Positions 26,130-38,084 of a stretch of DNA of 64,000 nucleotides are shown here, one piece after another; position 1 is the first letter of the stretch; each line of letters opens with the position of its first letter. Source of the DNA: Lates calcarifer (lineage: Eukaryota; Chordata; Actinopteri; Centropomidae); NCBI RefSeq assembly GCF_001640805.2, contig NC_066855.1:4218037-4282036 (forward strand), in the 5' to 3' direction. The translations under genes and the position numbers were made by a program. The notes beneath the pieces were generated by a model. The model was not told where the DNA came from. It saw nothing but the letters and a program-made list of their open reading frames with translations, and ran no database searches.

Positions 26130-26540
26130 ATCCATAAATTGCAACTTCAATGTGGTGCCAGAGGAAAAGGTCTGGTAATCACTGAAGTCATCAGGATTCA
26201 TCCTCTGGGCACCATGAATGTCTGTACTAAATTTTGTGCCAGTTTGTTTTGTAGACGGTGAGGTATTTCAGAGAATAAATGAGAACCTTCATCTTCTGGT
26301 GGCACTGCAAGAAAAGTAAGGAGATCACCGAAATCAGCTGGATTCATCCTCTGGAGACCATGAATGTTTAATGTCAATCTGTCCAATAGTTTTTTTTTTT
26401 TTTAAAATATATATATTTATTTATATTTCAGTCTGGACCAAGGCAGTGGGCAGACCAACTACAAGCAAACCAACATTATCATCCCTAGAAACCCTTAAGA
26501 AGTGTCATAGGTTTAGTTTATAAGATGTGGCAGAATCGAT
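26130..26540. repeat. dispersed repeat with two tandem subunits
   Basis: 'ggattcatcctctgggcacc' followed by 'atgaatgt' near 26194 recurs as 'ggattcatcctctggagacc' followed by 'atgaatgt' near 26340. Both are preceded by a matching stretch ('ggtgccagaggaaaaggtct' and 'ggtggcactgcaagaaaagt'), so the subunit is about 147 bp. The segment ends in 'atttcagtctggaccaaggc', typical of a fish interspersed element I recall. A short antisense frame (26198-26386) lies wholly inside it and is not a gene. Confidence 0.55.
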
Positions 26541-26893
26541 TTGACCTAAAAATCCAACCACTAGTGGCACAAGATGGTTGCCACTGGGTTTGGTAATTTT
26601 AGACCAGATGACAGATGGCCTTGTAGAGGTTGACAGTGTGGTTGCCATTGATCAAACTGTGCCACTGCATTTTGGAGGTGCTTTACCAATGACAAGACAG
26701 CCCTTGTCTCGTCTTTCCCATCATCTTTGTCTATTGTTAGTGACACTTCTGGCAAGGAAGCGTCAGTCTCGTGCCAAAAGTAATACCATGAAATAGAGCT
26801 AGTGTGTTGGCTCACATCTCTGTGGTTTTATCTGATGCCGGAACATTTTTTATGCCTGTCAGAGGAAGAAAAGGAGTATCGATTGTGCTGCAA

Positions 26894-26894
<1 letters not shown>

Positions 26895-26943
<49 letters not shown>
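26895..26943. repeat. (CA)n microsatellite
   Basis: About 24 uninterrupted CA units. Frames reading poly-His-Thr through it are artefacts. Confidence 0.97.
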
Positions 26944-26947
<4 letters not shown>

Positions 26948-28129
26948 AGTAGGCATGTGCACAAAAGCACAGTGCCACGTGTTGTCCTATAAACTGAAAA
27001 TTTAATTAATTTTAGTTGTCAGTTACAGGGACCTATGTATTCATTTTGACATATGATATCTCAATGGAAGTTTTGGCTCACGCACCTGCTGATAATGTAA
27101 CCTCTTTAAGCTTTTAGCTGACACCCTCAAATGACTTAAAATGAGTGCAATAGCAAATAAGGTCAAGTTATTTTGAGTATGTAAAAGAAAAAGCATGGAG
27201 TGGGCCAAAGCCCAAATGTTTTTGTTTGTTGTATTAATACTGTCTACTGGCACTAACACTGTACCAAAAATATTTGTGTTATATCTGTACTCTGCTGCCA
27301 GATCACCTTTCATTATTCCCAGGTATATCTGCCTTTCATCACAATTTTGACCCAGCCTTAAAAAGATAAGCCAAGTCAAACACAGAGCTAAGCCAAGTTT
27401 AGTCTGAGCTGTCCTGGCATCTGGACCGTACAGTAGATAAACCCTTCCCATAAAGGTAACAACATGGCCACCCTCAGGCCCGACTGTGTTTTTTGCCCTG
27501 CTGGTGGTAAGGATATGAGTATGTAGTATGTGTGTAACAGGAAACTGCCTTCTCCGTTTCTCAAACATCCAAAAAATCTTCTCTGTTTGTTTAACACGCT
27601 TCACTTCCTCTAACTCTAAAAACAACAGTACAGTTATTACAGAAAGTTACTTAACTTGGAACTGACACTCATTCCAGTCTGGGATATACAACGTTTTGTG
27701 ACTGCAGGTAAGATGCATGTATAGTTCACACAAAGCACACACATATATGTCATGTGTACTCTATACTATAATGTTAGCATACCATATTTGTAACTGATAG
27801 TGTGGATTAGCTTTGTCTCTTGAGGCGACTGTGCTTAAAGACAGAATGTACTGTTCTTGCAGCTAATATTTGTCTCTCTTGTTTCCAAATTCCACCTTGT
27901 ACTTTCTTTCACAGCACTCAGGTAAAACAAACAGGTTGTCAGCCTCTCTCTATAACGATTATACTGATATTCATGGTTCCCTGGAGATGAATCCTGTGAT
28001 CCCCTGACTTCTCCTCTAGCGCCACAATATGGTTGAAGTTTTGGAGTTTTAGGTACGTGACTGCAGGGTATCTCAACATCTACTGGATGAACTGACTGGC
28101 ACAAACTGTCACTGGTGACTCCATTACTC

Positions 28130-28330
28130 TCCTCTGGTGCCACCTTGAGGTTGGGAATTGTAGTTTTGTGTGAAAAGTCTCAACAATTGTTGGATAGATT
28201 TCCATGAAAACAGCTACACACATCACGTTAGCCCCCCAGGACAAACTGTTTTGTGAACTTTTGATTCCTTAACTTTCCAGCTAGCATAATCATTAGGACT
28301 AAATGTCAATTTGTCCAATACTTTTTTTGT
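28130..28330. repeat. dispersed repeat related to the 26.1-26.5 kb element
   Basis: It shares 'tctggtgccacc', the 'ttgttggatagatttccatg' phrase typical of the family, and 'aatgtcaatttgtccaatac'. The last matches 'aatgtcaatctgtccaatag' near 26372. Confidence 0.5.
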
Positions 28331-28774
28331 TTTGTACTAAATACCCGTAAAACGTAAGACATTTCCACCAATCTAGGCTGTACTTTGCGTTAGTGACAGT
28401 TTTACCTGCTTAATATGGGCATGTTAAAACTGTCATTTCGAGAATGTTAGCATACTGACATTAGCATTTAGCACAAAGCACCACTGACACAGCCTGACAA
28501 GCTGCGACCATGACTGCAGACCTGTTTTATTTTTGTCTGCCTCACAGAAGTGGATTTCACCGACTTGCTCTGTGTCCTGCACTTTGATATTGCTGTGCCC
28601 ACTGTTTCCCTGGCTACGTAATGCTCTGTATTTTATTTGGCTGCAAAAAGACACAATTTAATTACATAGTGCCTTTAAGCCATGTTAGTACATGCTTCTT
28701 GTGCATATCAAATTTGCTTCATTTTCTGTTGACTCTTCATACTAAAAATACAGGAGTGTACAAAATGTTTAGAC

Positions 28775-28792
28775 ACACCAGAGGGCAGTGCA
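28775..28792 (+). promoter_or_regulatory. CTCF-like motif
   Basis: 'acaccagagggcagtgca' agrees well with the vertebrate CTCF core (CCASYAGRKGGCRSY). It is the best of five such matches in the window. A single short motif is weak evidence of binding. Confidence 0.3.
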
Positions 28793-30435
28793 GGGTAAAA
28801 AGTGACTGGCAGTGCAATTTGTATTCAATGTTTCACATCAAAAGCAGCATCATCCCTTCTCGTTCACCAAGCAAGTACAGCATTTGTTTGTTTTTGTCTT
28901 GAAATGAGCAAATTCTGGAATTATTAATGTATGGTGTGATATAAAATGTGAAAATACACCTGCAAGAAAAGTCACGTACTATGTCAGTCAGACATTCAAG
29001 ACACAGTGAAGAGTTTTTGATGTTTTTTTTTTTTTTTTTTTAAATTCACAATCCATTCTTTACAGTCACACCATCAATCAAATCCAGGCTTATTCTCAAA
29101 CAAACCCACTTCTGATCTGTTATACTACAACTCTGGTAAGCTTTAAAAAGATGGCACCATCACATGGAGAGGGAACATGATTAGGGAGGAGAGTGTTCAT
29201 AGGCATTTTAACAAAAATACTTCTTTTAATGAAGATAGATTTTTCTTTTTCTCATATACTATAATGATAGAATAAAATTTTGTCTCTGAAAACTGAAGGT
29301 TTTACGTTTGGAGAGTGCTATGTTGAAAAGTGTTGCATAGTCGAGGAAACATAATGTAGGGATAGTGGGGATCTTAATTTAAAATGACACATAAGGAGTA
29401 AAAAGCTCTTTGTTTAATGCAGAGTGCAGGGTAAAAATACTCTCTGAATACTTTTATGTGATTGTTTTGGCTCCAAACCTTTGACCTGCCACCTTGAACC
29501 TTGTGTACTGGGGTATGTGTGTGTAAAATCCTGACTGCAAGCATTAGTAACATATTGTCCATCTTTGTGCAAATGTAACTCAATAGAACAAGATCCACTG
29601 CAATCACATGTGATAATAATCTCCCAAGCAGTTTTATGAACACAGGGGAAAAGCTTGTTTTGTGTGTCGCTCACATTGCAGCCTTTCAAAGTGCCACTCT
29701 GCATCCATCATTTAGCAAAATAACAAAATATCCTCTTGGCAGGCAAACAAAGAACCAGCTTAGCTTTAAAAAAATACTGTCATTCTAGCTTATGGACTGA
29801 TTAAAGCTCCAATCCTAAAACCTGAAGAGCTCTAATCACAAACCAAAACGTCTCTCTTGCTTTTCTTCCACACAGACGTGGTGATTTACTTCTGCAGAGA
29901 TTGTGTTTATCAGAGCAGACTCCTCAGAGGAATCCTTGTCCAACGGTAGTCAAACGTGTTTATCTAGCTCACTCTGCATTGGCTGGATAAAAGCTGGAAA
30001 CGTTTCTAGTTGCAAAACAAGAAGGGGAATTCCCAACTCAGCTTATAAAGTGTCTCGAGATACTGTGCCAAGCGTCTCTTTTCTTTGATTTTTTTGTTTT
30101 TTTGTAAAACCAGACATTAAAACAAATGAAGAAAAGGGTACACGATATGAACCACACCCAGTCTCTGCTGCTGGTTCTAACTTTACAAGTTCCAGCCAGG
30201 GAGGAGAACTGCTCTCTCTTCTTATCTCATCCATCCATACATTCATTTGTCCTGTCCCGTCCACTGATCAACCCCTTGTCCATCCACTTACTGAGAACAT
30301 GTAAGAGTCTGCAAAGACCAAATTCTCATCCCTAGTTGTTCTCATTTTCCTCCTCAGTAGCATCTGCAGATCTCTGTTTTGCCTCAAGTCTTTTGTCCAT
30401 CGAAAAGAAAAAAAGATCCACGATGCCGGCCGGGG

Positions 30436-33400
30436 TCACCGGAACTCATAGATGGCTGCGCTGTGCTCGGGAACGTGGGTGAGGTTTAGAGACTGGTACC
30501 TGCAGCGCAACAACAAAGTATATGTTAGGAAGTGGATGGGGCAACCTTGTCATGAACTCATCATGTATTATCACAAGCTAAATCTGGCAAAGCATCTACA
30601 TGATGTGTAGGTATGTCTGCTTATTCCTTGAGGCTCTCAGGTTGCGTAACACTGCTGTCATGAGATCCATGTATCTCAAAAACATAAATTCATGAGCTAC
30701 AAGGAACAGCCCTGTTTTCAGCTTTGTGAAAATGCTTTTTTTTTTTTCAGAAAATCATAAAGGTTTTCAATGATTTATTCATCTTAAAGATAAAATCCTT
30801 AACATTTTCAACAAAATCAGACCCCCTTTCTGATTCAGTTTTTTCTTCACTTTTCAAAAATAGCCATTCAGCTCTTGTTGTGGTAGGAGTCACTGGTGGA
30901 GTCTACCATTCCCACACAGGATTCAAACTGCTTTCACACACATGAGGGATTTACAGGGAAACAATGTAAGTAATCCAGTGTAATTTTCTCCTGTCAATAT
31001 CAGCGTCTCTGTTTACTGTACACTCTCTCATCACTATATCACAGGTGTATTACGTTACTGTCACATCCTACTGCTGCCTAAGTACAGCAGTCTTTGAACA
31101 TTCTCTGAAGCACTTACTTTTTCAAGTTGATTCATTAGTGCAGGTGAAAACAATCACAGGCATTCATTTGTTTTAAAAAGTCTGAATAAACTGACTTCAT
31201 TTGACTCGTCCAACAAAATCCTGGTCCAGTTTGACAAAAACAAACTCAAAATAAAAGGGTTCTACTAGCATGAAAGATTGATGTTGACATCTGGAAGCCA
31301 ACAGTTAATTATGCTTGGAAAAGCCTGAGGAACATGACGAATTGGGAGCAAACCACAGTCTGGACTGGTGCTCATATCTGTTTTTTTCTTCGTGTGTTGT
31401 TTTCAGGGTTTCACACCACAGGTGGTAAATAGCAGCAAAGAGTCAGTTCTTTAAAGAGCTACTCATGAGTTCATAACTGTTCACATTACCATACTCAGTA
31501 ACGCCAAATGCCACCATTACAGTAAGCACTGCCTGGTAATAATTTTCCACATTTGAAATATGGCAGATAAAAAAAGGTATTCTGTGGTCAGAGAAAGAAA
31601 CAAAACTGCTTCAAAGTATTTGGACGGAGTGGGGAATTAAAATAGCTGCATGGAATGAAATGAGTGTTTTTGTAACAATAGCTAAACCATTATGTGCAGA
31701 GGGAGTTGAAAGTGATGCCAAAGAATGTCAAATAAAAAATGAAAACACTAAAGATGGAGTGCAAGCAGACCTCTGTTTGCTTATAACCACGCAAGAGGAC
31801 CACATAAATCAAGCAAAACAAACTGTGGGTATGACTTCTGCTTCATCCATATCAAGTCAAACACAGTTGTTCAAAAAAGCCACATTCACCTACTAATCAC
31901 TGGAGCAGCTCACAGGGCAACCTGACAGAAGTTGCAGACTTCGGTTAATGACTTCTCCAATCCAGATTTTCCCATCTGCTCTGGGACTTGATCCAGCACC
32001 CATTCCCTTTCCTTTCCTAAAAGTACTGAACTTCACCCCACAGTTAAACAGTGTCGTGCTGCCTTACCATTCAGAGCTCCTGTGGTAGTAGTAGCCCTCG
32101 ATCGTTGCCGTGGATTTCTGGAAGCAGATGTAGTAGAATCCGGCAAAGGAAGCTCCGCTGATGTCTTTGATTGTATGGTCCGGTACCAGAAACTGCTCCT
32201 GAGAGGACAGACAGGGCGAGAAACAGCAGCAGCAGCAGTTCAGAGGTGGCTCATTAAAAAGATATAGTCAAGCTCAGTTTTAGGCAGCAGCACCTTACCT
32301 TCCACCTCATGAAAATATAGTCAGAGTTCTTCAGATCCTCATAGTCAAAATCATCAGAGTTGAATGTCTTCGCATACTGGTAGAAGGCCTGGAACTTGCC
32401 CTAAACACAAAATGAAAATTGATTATGTCTCAACAAACCAGTCGGCTGTGGAGCGTGTTGAGCCCTTGCAGAGATTATGACTTAAGTTTTTGCCTTACCC
32501 AGTGCTTACGATCCACATCTTCATCTGCATCCCATTTCCGGGTGAGAAACGGCCGCTTCCTGCTGATGATCTCCCCGGCGAAGAACGTGGTCAGAGTTGG
32601 GTATTCCTATGACAGTGAACACAACAGAGGAAACAGTCAGGAATGTTTTTGTTTAGTTAGCTCTGGCACAGCCAACCTGTTGGATACCGTTTTGTCTGTC
32701 CTTCTTTTTGTAAGTGAAAGAATGTCACACCCAGTGCTAATGGTAAGACTGTCAGTTCAATGTTCAACTGCAGTATAATAGACAGATCTAGGTTAAGAAT
32801 ATATACACTGACATTCATGGTTTATTATTCACCGATAAATCCTACTAAGTGTCCCTACTCTAAGCTTGTCATTAACATCCCCCCAACACAGGCACTGTTA
32901 TGGCCATCTTTACTTCTGTGGTAATTACATCTTATTTACTCCAGCTTTAAATGTATACATGAAAATTTATCGGTAGTCCGCCACTGTATGTTTGCCAGTT
33001 AGTGAGGCAGCTTTAATGTGCTCTATAATGATCTATTACTGAGTTTAACGTGACATCCTCTGCAACGTAAACACCAGAAATACTGAGTGAGGATGACTGG
33101 AGCTAGACTCTACCAGACACTTGAAAGGGACACAATGAGCAGTGGTCAGACAGAGCTTAAATTATTTATGTTTGTGGCTTAATAATGGAAATTACTTCTC
33201 TCACCTCAGTCAGTCCTTTTATTTTCAGGTACCCACACAAGTAGGAATCCTCCATGGTGACATGCTTAAAAAGAAAACAGAAGTAACAGAGGTTACTTCA
33301 TAGCTGTAACAGTTGATACTCCTAAATTCAAATGACAGTAAGTAGCGATGATGTGATATGCTTTTGTGAAGGGAATATTAAATTTCTATCAATATCCTTT

Positions 33401-33903
33401 CACATGTAACAGCCATAAACATGCATGTTTTTAAGAGTCTTGCTACGAGCTGAAGCCAAAAAAAGATTAAACCTCTTTTTTTTTTGTTGTTGATATAATA
33501 ACACTGAATGAAATGTATTCGTAGCTGGAAAGGGTTGCGAGTTAACAGTCGCAGGTATTGCTACATCCAAAGCTAGCTGGGCGAGTTAGTCAACGACAGG
33601 CCAGGGCCCATTGATTTCCCAGCTGTCAGTCATCACGCCGCCCGTTTGACAGATCACCAAATACCCCTGACAGCTCGCCCGAATAGTGAAATATCCGCTC
33701 CAGAGCCCCACCTGTAAAACAACCTCCACGTCGTAAGAGTTCCCTTTGCTCTTCTGGTGGCCCCTGAACTTGGAGCCGCTGTACAGCAGCGAGGTGACAA
33801 CACCGGGCTGCTGGGTGTTTATCGGTGGCGGCGGGATAAGCGAGGCCGAGGATGCGAAGGCCGCAGCGGGGGAGTCGCTGAGGTATCCAGCGGGGACAGG
33901 CAT
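30436..33903 (-). CDS. gid4: GID4, substrate receptor of the GID/CTLH E3 ubiquitin ligase
   Basis: Exons in transcript order: 33903-33712, 33264-33205, 32606-32499, 32400-32299, 32198-32068, 30499-30436. All phases join, giving 218 residues. After a short variable N-terminus, the protein follows human GID4 nearly residue for residue: [106 protein letters not shown] and the terminal AIYEFR. This is the beta-barrel that recognises proteins starting with proline (Pro/N-degron) and brings them to the CTLH ligase. In yeast the targets are gluconeogenic enzymes. No in-frame ATG lies upstream. The N-terminal low-complexity part is shorter than in mammals. It is divergently transcribed from atpaf2. 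Confidence 0.98.
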
Positions 33904-34565
33904 GGCTCCCGCTTCGCTGGCTGGGCACCAACCGCGGTCACTGGCCGTCTGGGCGATGGACTCTGTCGGCGTCTACGAAGAGGCGGAGGAGGACTGGTGA
34001 GGCCCACCAAGGCTCAAATCCCCACTTATTCCTCTGTAGTTTAGTTTACCAGGCACCAAGCTCCTAGAAAACTAAGTGGACTTCGACGCGGCAACGCAGG
34101 CAGCAGCATTCACGCCTCTCATTGGCCAACCGAGTTCACTTTGCGAAGACCCTCAACGCTCATTGGCTCATTTTACGGAAGGCTTTCTGGGACTATTTGA
34201 GTGTAGTCTTTTTTCTGGTTTTGTAAGAGTGCGTAGAGCCCCCTAAAAACTACACATCCCAGCTATTAATAATATTTACGATGCTATGTGTCAAGCGCAG
34301 AAGGTCAGACGCGTGCTTTTGAACGGAGGAGCTGCTATGAAAGCTAAGGGAGAAATGTGTGATAGTAAATAGAGACATAGCGACTTTATACAGCTAGCCA
34401 GGGCATTATAAACAGGACCCGATGCTAGTACGAAAACAACCAATCGTATAGAAATGCTGCATCTAATTTACTAATGAATTGCAGTCAGAAAGAGGTGGCC
34501 TAGGCTGTCGGCTCTCCACTCAGCTAGCTTTTCCTGTCAACATCACATCTTCACCTCCTGCCACT
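33904..34565. promoter_or_regulatory. shared gid4/atpaf2 bidirectional promoter region
   Basis: The 662-bp gap separates the start codons of two head-to-head genes. It is locally GC-rich on the gid4 side. Two inverted CCAAT boxes appear as 'cattggccaac' (about 34121) and 'cattggctca' (about 34161), with a ZNF143-like site at 34249-34263. I see no convincing TATA box for either gene. This suits a housekeeping bidirectional promoter. That one promoter serves both genes is an inference from spacing. Confidence 0.65.
34249..34263 (+). promoter_or_regulatory. ZNF143/THAP11 (SBS)-like site
   Basis: 'actacacatcccagc' matches the promoter motif ACTACAATTCCCAGC at 13 of 15 positions. The motif is typical of bidirectional housekeeping promoters, including those of nuclear-encoded mitochondrial genes. 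Confidence 0.55.
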
Positions 34566-35380
34566 ATGTTCAGGAGCCTTGTTAGACTTCAGAGTCAGTT
34601 TGGCAATGCCCTCTTTCTCAGTAAAGTTTGTCCAAGAAGTCAACAGTCCCGGTTTGCGTTGAAATACTCCACAGCCGCGGCAGGTAAGATAAACACACAG
34701 TGTGCAGCAGCAGCAGTATTTTTGTAACTCAACTCTTTTGACTGATGTGATGTTCTTTGATGTTACCAGAGAGAAAAAGATTTTATCAAGATGTCAGCAT
34801 ATCCCAAGGTGAAGGTAAGTGTCAGATATCATCAGTTAAAGGTCATGTACTGAAGCTCGGTGTGTTTTCATTGTCAGATGTGTCTCGAAAGTCACAACAA
34901 GGAAACAAGTTATCTCCCCAAGGGAATGATGAGAACATGCAGTGTTTTTGATATGGACAGAATGGCATAATCAGGTGTTCCTTCTCCGTACCTTTGTTAT
35001 ACAGGTGGTCTATATGAGATAAACCTCGACAGAAGGAAGTTGAAAACTCCTGGAGGGAAGCTGTTCACAGTGCCAAATGAAGCCCTGGCCATCGCCGTGG
35101 CAACTGAGTGGGATGCTCAAAGAGAGACACTCAAGTTCTACACTATGCACATGGTACAGTCTTTGACCTGTTTGCATATGAAATACACATTTTTAACACA
35201 TTTTGAGTTCCCTCTCTATGCTTTAGAAAATAAATTGACAATAGTATACCATACGCTAATTGACATGACAACTTGAAACAAAAGGTTGTTAGGATTTGGG
35301 ATCAGAAAACTAGATCATGATTTATAAAAAATAAGAGAAGCTCAGATTTATTGTATGTGTGTGAGACAGAAAGAAATATA

Positions 35381-35417
<37 letters not shown>

Positions 35418-37094
35418 TGTAAACTCTTCCTGCAGACTACACTTTGCAACACAGCTCTGGACAATCCCACCGAACGTAACAAGGACCAAATGATCAACGC
35501 TGCTCTGAAGTTCCTGGAGACTGACACCGTCTGGTATCCTACTTACTTAATTATTATTTTCATTTGTTTTGTCTTTCAAAATAGTAATAATAAAACATCC
35601 TTTATTTATATTAACCATCTTGAAACATGGCTGTAGTGCATTTAATGGCTGTAAAAGCCTGACCACCACAGTGACAACATAGATATTAAATGCCTGTACT
35701 CTGAATGAAGTGACACTCTTTCAGTTAAAAACCCATGCTTGTGAAATAGATATACATTATTTTAATAAACAAAGATGTTATTAACACTGAGTTACTTGCA
35801 GTTGTGGCTTTAAGGGTTAGTGGTGTTTATGTTGTGTGTAGTTACAGAGTAGATGAACCCCATGGTTTGGTTGAGCTACAGAAGAATGAGTGGGACCCTG
35901 TGCTGCACTGGATTGAAAACAGGTAGGAGCATATCATACACTACAGTGACATTATAACACCCCCAATATTAAGCTAGAATACTAAGACTTTTCCTAATTG
36001 TCTCCCGTAACTCAATTGCAGATACAATGTCACTATTGGCTCCTCGTCCAGTATTTTGGGTCCTGAGATCCCAGAGGCAACCAGGGACACATTCCGGCAA
36101 CACCTGAATTCTTATAACTTCTGGTCTCTGACAGGTGAAGCATTTATAAACTGATCCAAGACAAGCACTTTTGACAATTAGGTGCTTTTTTGAAAAGCGA
36201 AACAGGCTGTGATTTTGACATAGTATACAGTTTCTGTTGCATTAAATATTATCATGCATACTTTAATGACAAGATTATATGTATGGAAGCATTTTTATCT
36301 ATTTTCTTTGTAAATTGTACTTAAAATGAACAGGAGAGTGATGAGTGTAATAGTTGTGTTCCTTAATTCTACTGGTTGGGCAAGCAATGTTATAATACAC
36401 CATAATGCTAGTAGGGCTAATCTGTGCAGTAACATGTTCCTCCTGTGCAGGGCTCGAGTATGTGATCACCCAGCTGAAGTCTGTTGTGCTGTCGCTGGGG
36501 ATGATTGACAGACATCTGAGTGTGGAACAGGCTGTGCTGCTCTCCAGACTGGAGGAGGAATACCAGGTGGGGGAGAGTGATTTTCCAACAACTTTTTTTT
36601 TTTTTTTTGGTAATATTGTTTTGTATTATTTCTTCTTACAAAGGAAGGCTTTGCTTATTCAGCTAATGTTTTTCAGCTAATGTTTTTTAGTGTCACTGCA
36701 TCCTATATCTGTCATTGCCAGAGAAAAATTAGCTTCATGTGCTTTTGAGAAACAGCACCCTCTTCTGTTCTCATAGTTTCCCATGATACCTCACCTGGTA
36801 GCACAGAATATTTAACAGTGTAGAGGTTGACTTTGCTCCTCTGAGCCCTGGTTTTGTTTATGTACAAACATTTAATGTCTTTACTAGTGGTCATTGGTTA
36901 TTTTATTTTATTTATTCCTCTTGAAAAATTAAAAGCATGTCTTTTCTCCTGCACAGATTCGGCGCTGGGGGAACGTGGAGTGGGCCCACGACTACGACAT
37001 GTATGAGCTGAGGGCACGGACAGCAGCTGGAGCTCTTTTTGTTCACCTCTCATCTGAGAGTTCAACTGTCAAGCGCAAACTTCTGCAGGACTGA
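34566..37094 (+). CDS. atpaf2: ATP synthase mitochondrial F1 complex assembly factor 2 (ATP12)
   Basis: Exons: 34566-34683, 34770-34814, 35005-35153, 35436-35533, 35842-35922, 36022-36134, 36451-36566, 36957-37094. All phases join, giving 285 residues. The first about 40 residues (MFRSLVRLQSQFGNALF...) are basic and Ser-rich without acidic residues, as in a mitochondrial presequence. The rest is the ATP12 family: LYEINLDRRKLKTPGGKLF, AIAVATEWDAQRETLKFYTM, TTLCNTALDNPTERNKDQ, YRVDEPHGLVELQKNEWDP, LSVEQAVLLSRLEEEYQ and WGNVEWAHDYDMYELRARTA. Atp12 holds free F1 alpha subunit in the matrix until it pairs with beta. Exons 1 and 2 are separated by only 86 bp. A TA microsatellite (35382-35413) lies just before exon 4. 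Confidence 0.97.
35382..35413. repeat. (TA)n microsatellite, atpaf2 intron 3
   Basis: A run of about 15 TA units ending roughly 20 bp before the exon 4 acceptor region. Confidence 0.9.
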
Positions 37095-38084
37095 GAAGGA
37101 TGAACTCGAATATAAAACTCTCAGAGAGAACACAATGAATCTGCCCTCAGAGAGCCCCCCAAACACCTCTGCTTATTCACACTTCTACATCCGCACAGAC
37201 AAACACAACACATCCTGTTTGTTCAATTTAGCAGTGACAGCTGCTCTGTCTGTGATCTGTTACAGAGTTATCTCACTCCAGCACTACATACTGGCTGTCG
37301 TTTTTGCAGTGTTTATATGTGGCAGCTGCCAAGAGTGGCACCCCTCACAGAGTTTCCAGTCAGTTCTCAGTCATCCGCGACATTTCGGATGCTGGTGACT
37401 TGTTTATTCCACGGCTGCTTTATCTTTGCGCCACATTTGAATACTGGAAGGTGCTCATGTTATTCTAACAACAAGCTGTCTATTATAACTGTGCTGTGTG
37501 TAATTCAAGGCACACTGCATGTGAAAAATATTCACTTGCATACTACATCCAGTTGCTATATGAAGTTATGGTAGTCTTCATTCATGTTGTATGTATTATG
37601 GGATTTTCAGTGTGTTATAAGGTGAGAGATTAAATTCTGATGATATATAAAGCTGAAGATTTTGTTGCTTTTACCATTGAAATGAGTCACAGTAATTAAA
37701 CTAATTATCTGACTCATGTTTGTCTAAGTGAAATGTGGCAGCAGAGTTTAATGTGAATTAAAACCCAAACCGGACAAAACATGTTTACAGATCTTTGTCA
37801 CAATTAATTACCATATGTACACATTCTGTGTTTGCATCGTCTCATTTTAGAATGAGTGCTGCAGTCATAAAATAGCAACTGCACTTTTATTGATGCAACC
37901 TTTGGTCCCTTTTATTTACAATCGCCCAGCTCTAATGATAAGTGTTCCAACTGTCCAATCACGTTAAAGGTCAGGATTTTTTAGCCAATTACATTCTTCT
38001 GTGGGCGGGACTATCCGGACGTTTCCTCATGTATCATCATCATCATCATCAGCCCATGGACTGACTTGTTTGTTGTCGAGCAAG
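37095..38084 (+). promoter_or_regulatory. atpaf2 3' UTR and tom1l2 promoter/5' UTR
   Basis: The first part is atpaf2 3' UTR. A variant signal ATTAAA sits near 37630, with no clean AATAAA before it. Close to tom1l2 there are forward CCAAT boxes ('tccaatcacg' near 37955 and 'agccaatta' near 37984) and a GC box ('gtgggcggg' at 38001-38009). A (CAT)n run then precedes the tom1l2 ATG at 38085. The spacing suits a TATA-less promoter. No other gene is seen. Confidence 0.5.

Larger units (their letters stand above)
20451..30435. other. 10-kb gene-free interval between noxo1 and gid4
   Basis: No exon chain was found on either strand. The stretch holds three partial copies of one dispersed repeat (21.6-22.06 and 23.5 kb), members of other dispersed repeats (24.5, 26.1-26.5 and 28.1-28.3 kb), a CA microsatellite (26.9 kb), a poly-T run (about 29.02-29.04 kb) and a CTCF-like core (28775-28792). 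The part below 30.4 kb should include the gid4 3' UTR, whose end I could not fix. The two genes are transcribed in the same direction, so the gid4 3' end faces the noxo1 promoter. Confidence 0.6.

Noticed and set aside
26802..27005. Frames encoding poly-His-Thr
   Set aside because: They are a translation of the CA microsatellite at 26895-26943.
27041..27625. 194-codon minus-strand frame in the gene-free interval
   Set aside because: It is AT-rich, spans repeat-like DNA, and shows no domain, splice partners or resemblance to a known family. Weakly possible as an old element remnant, but not supportable.
33746..34044. Overlapping plus-strand frames of 84 and 95 codons
   Set aside because: They lie antisense to GC-rich gid4 exon 1 and its promoter. 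They have no splice structure and no homology I recognise.
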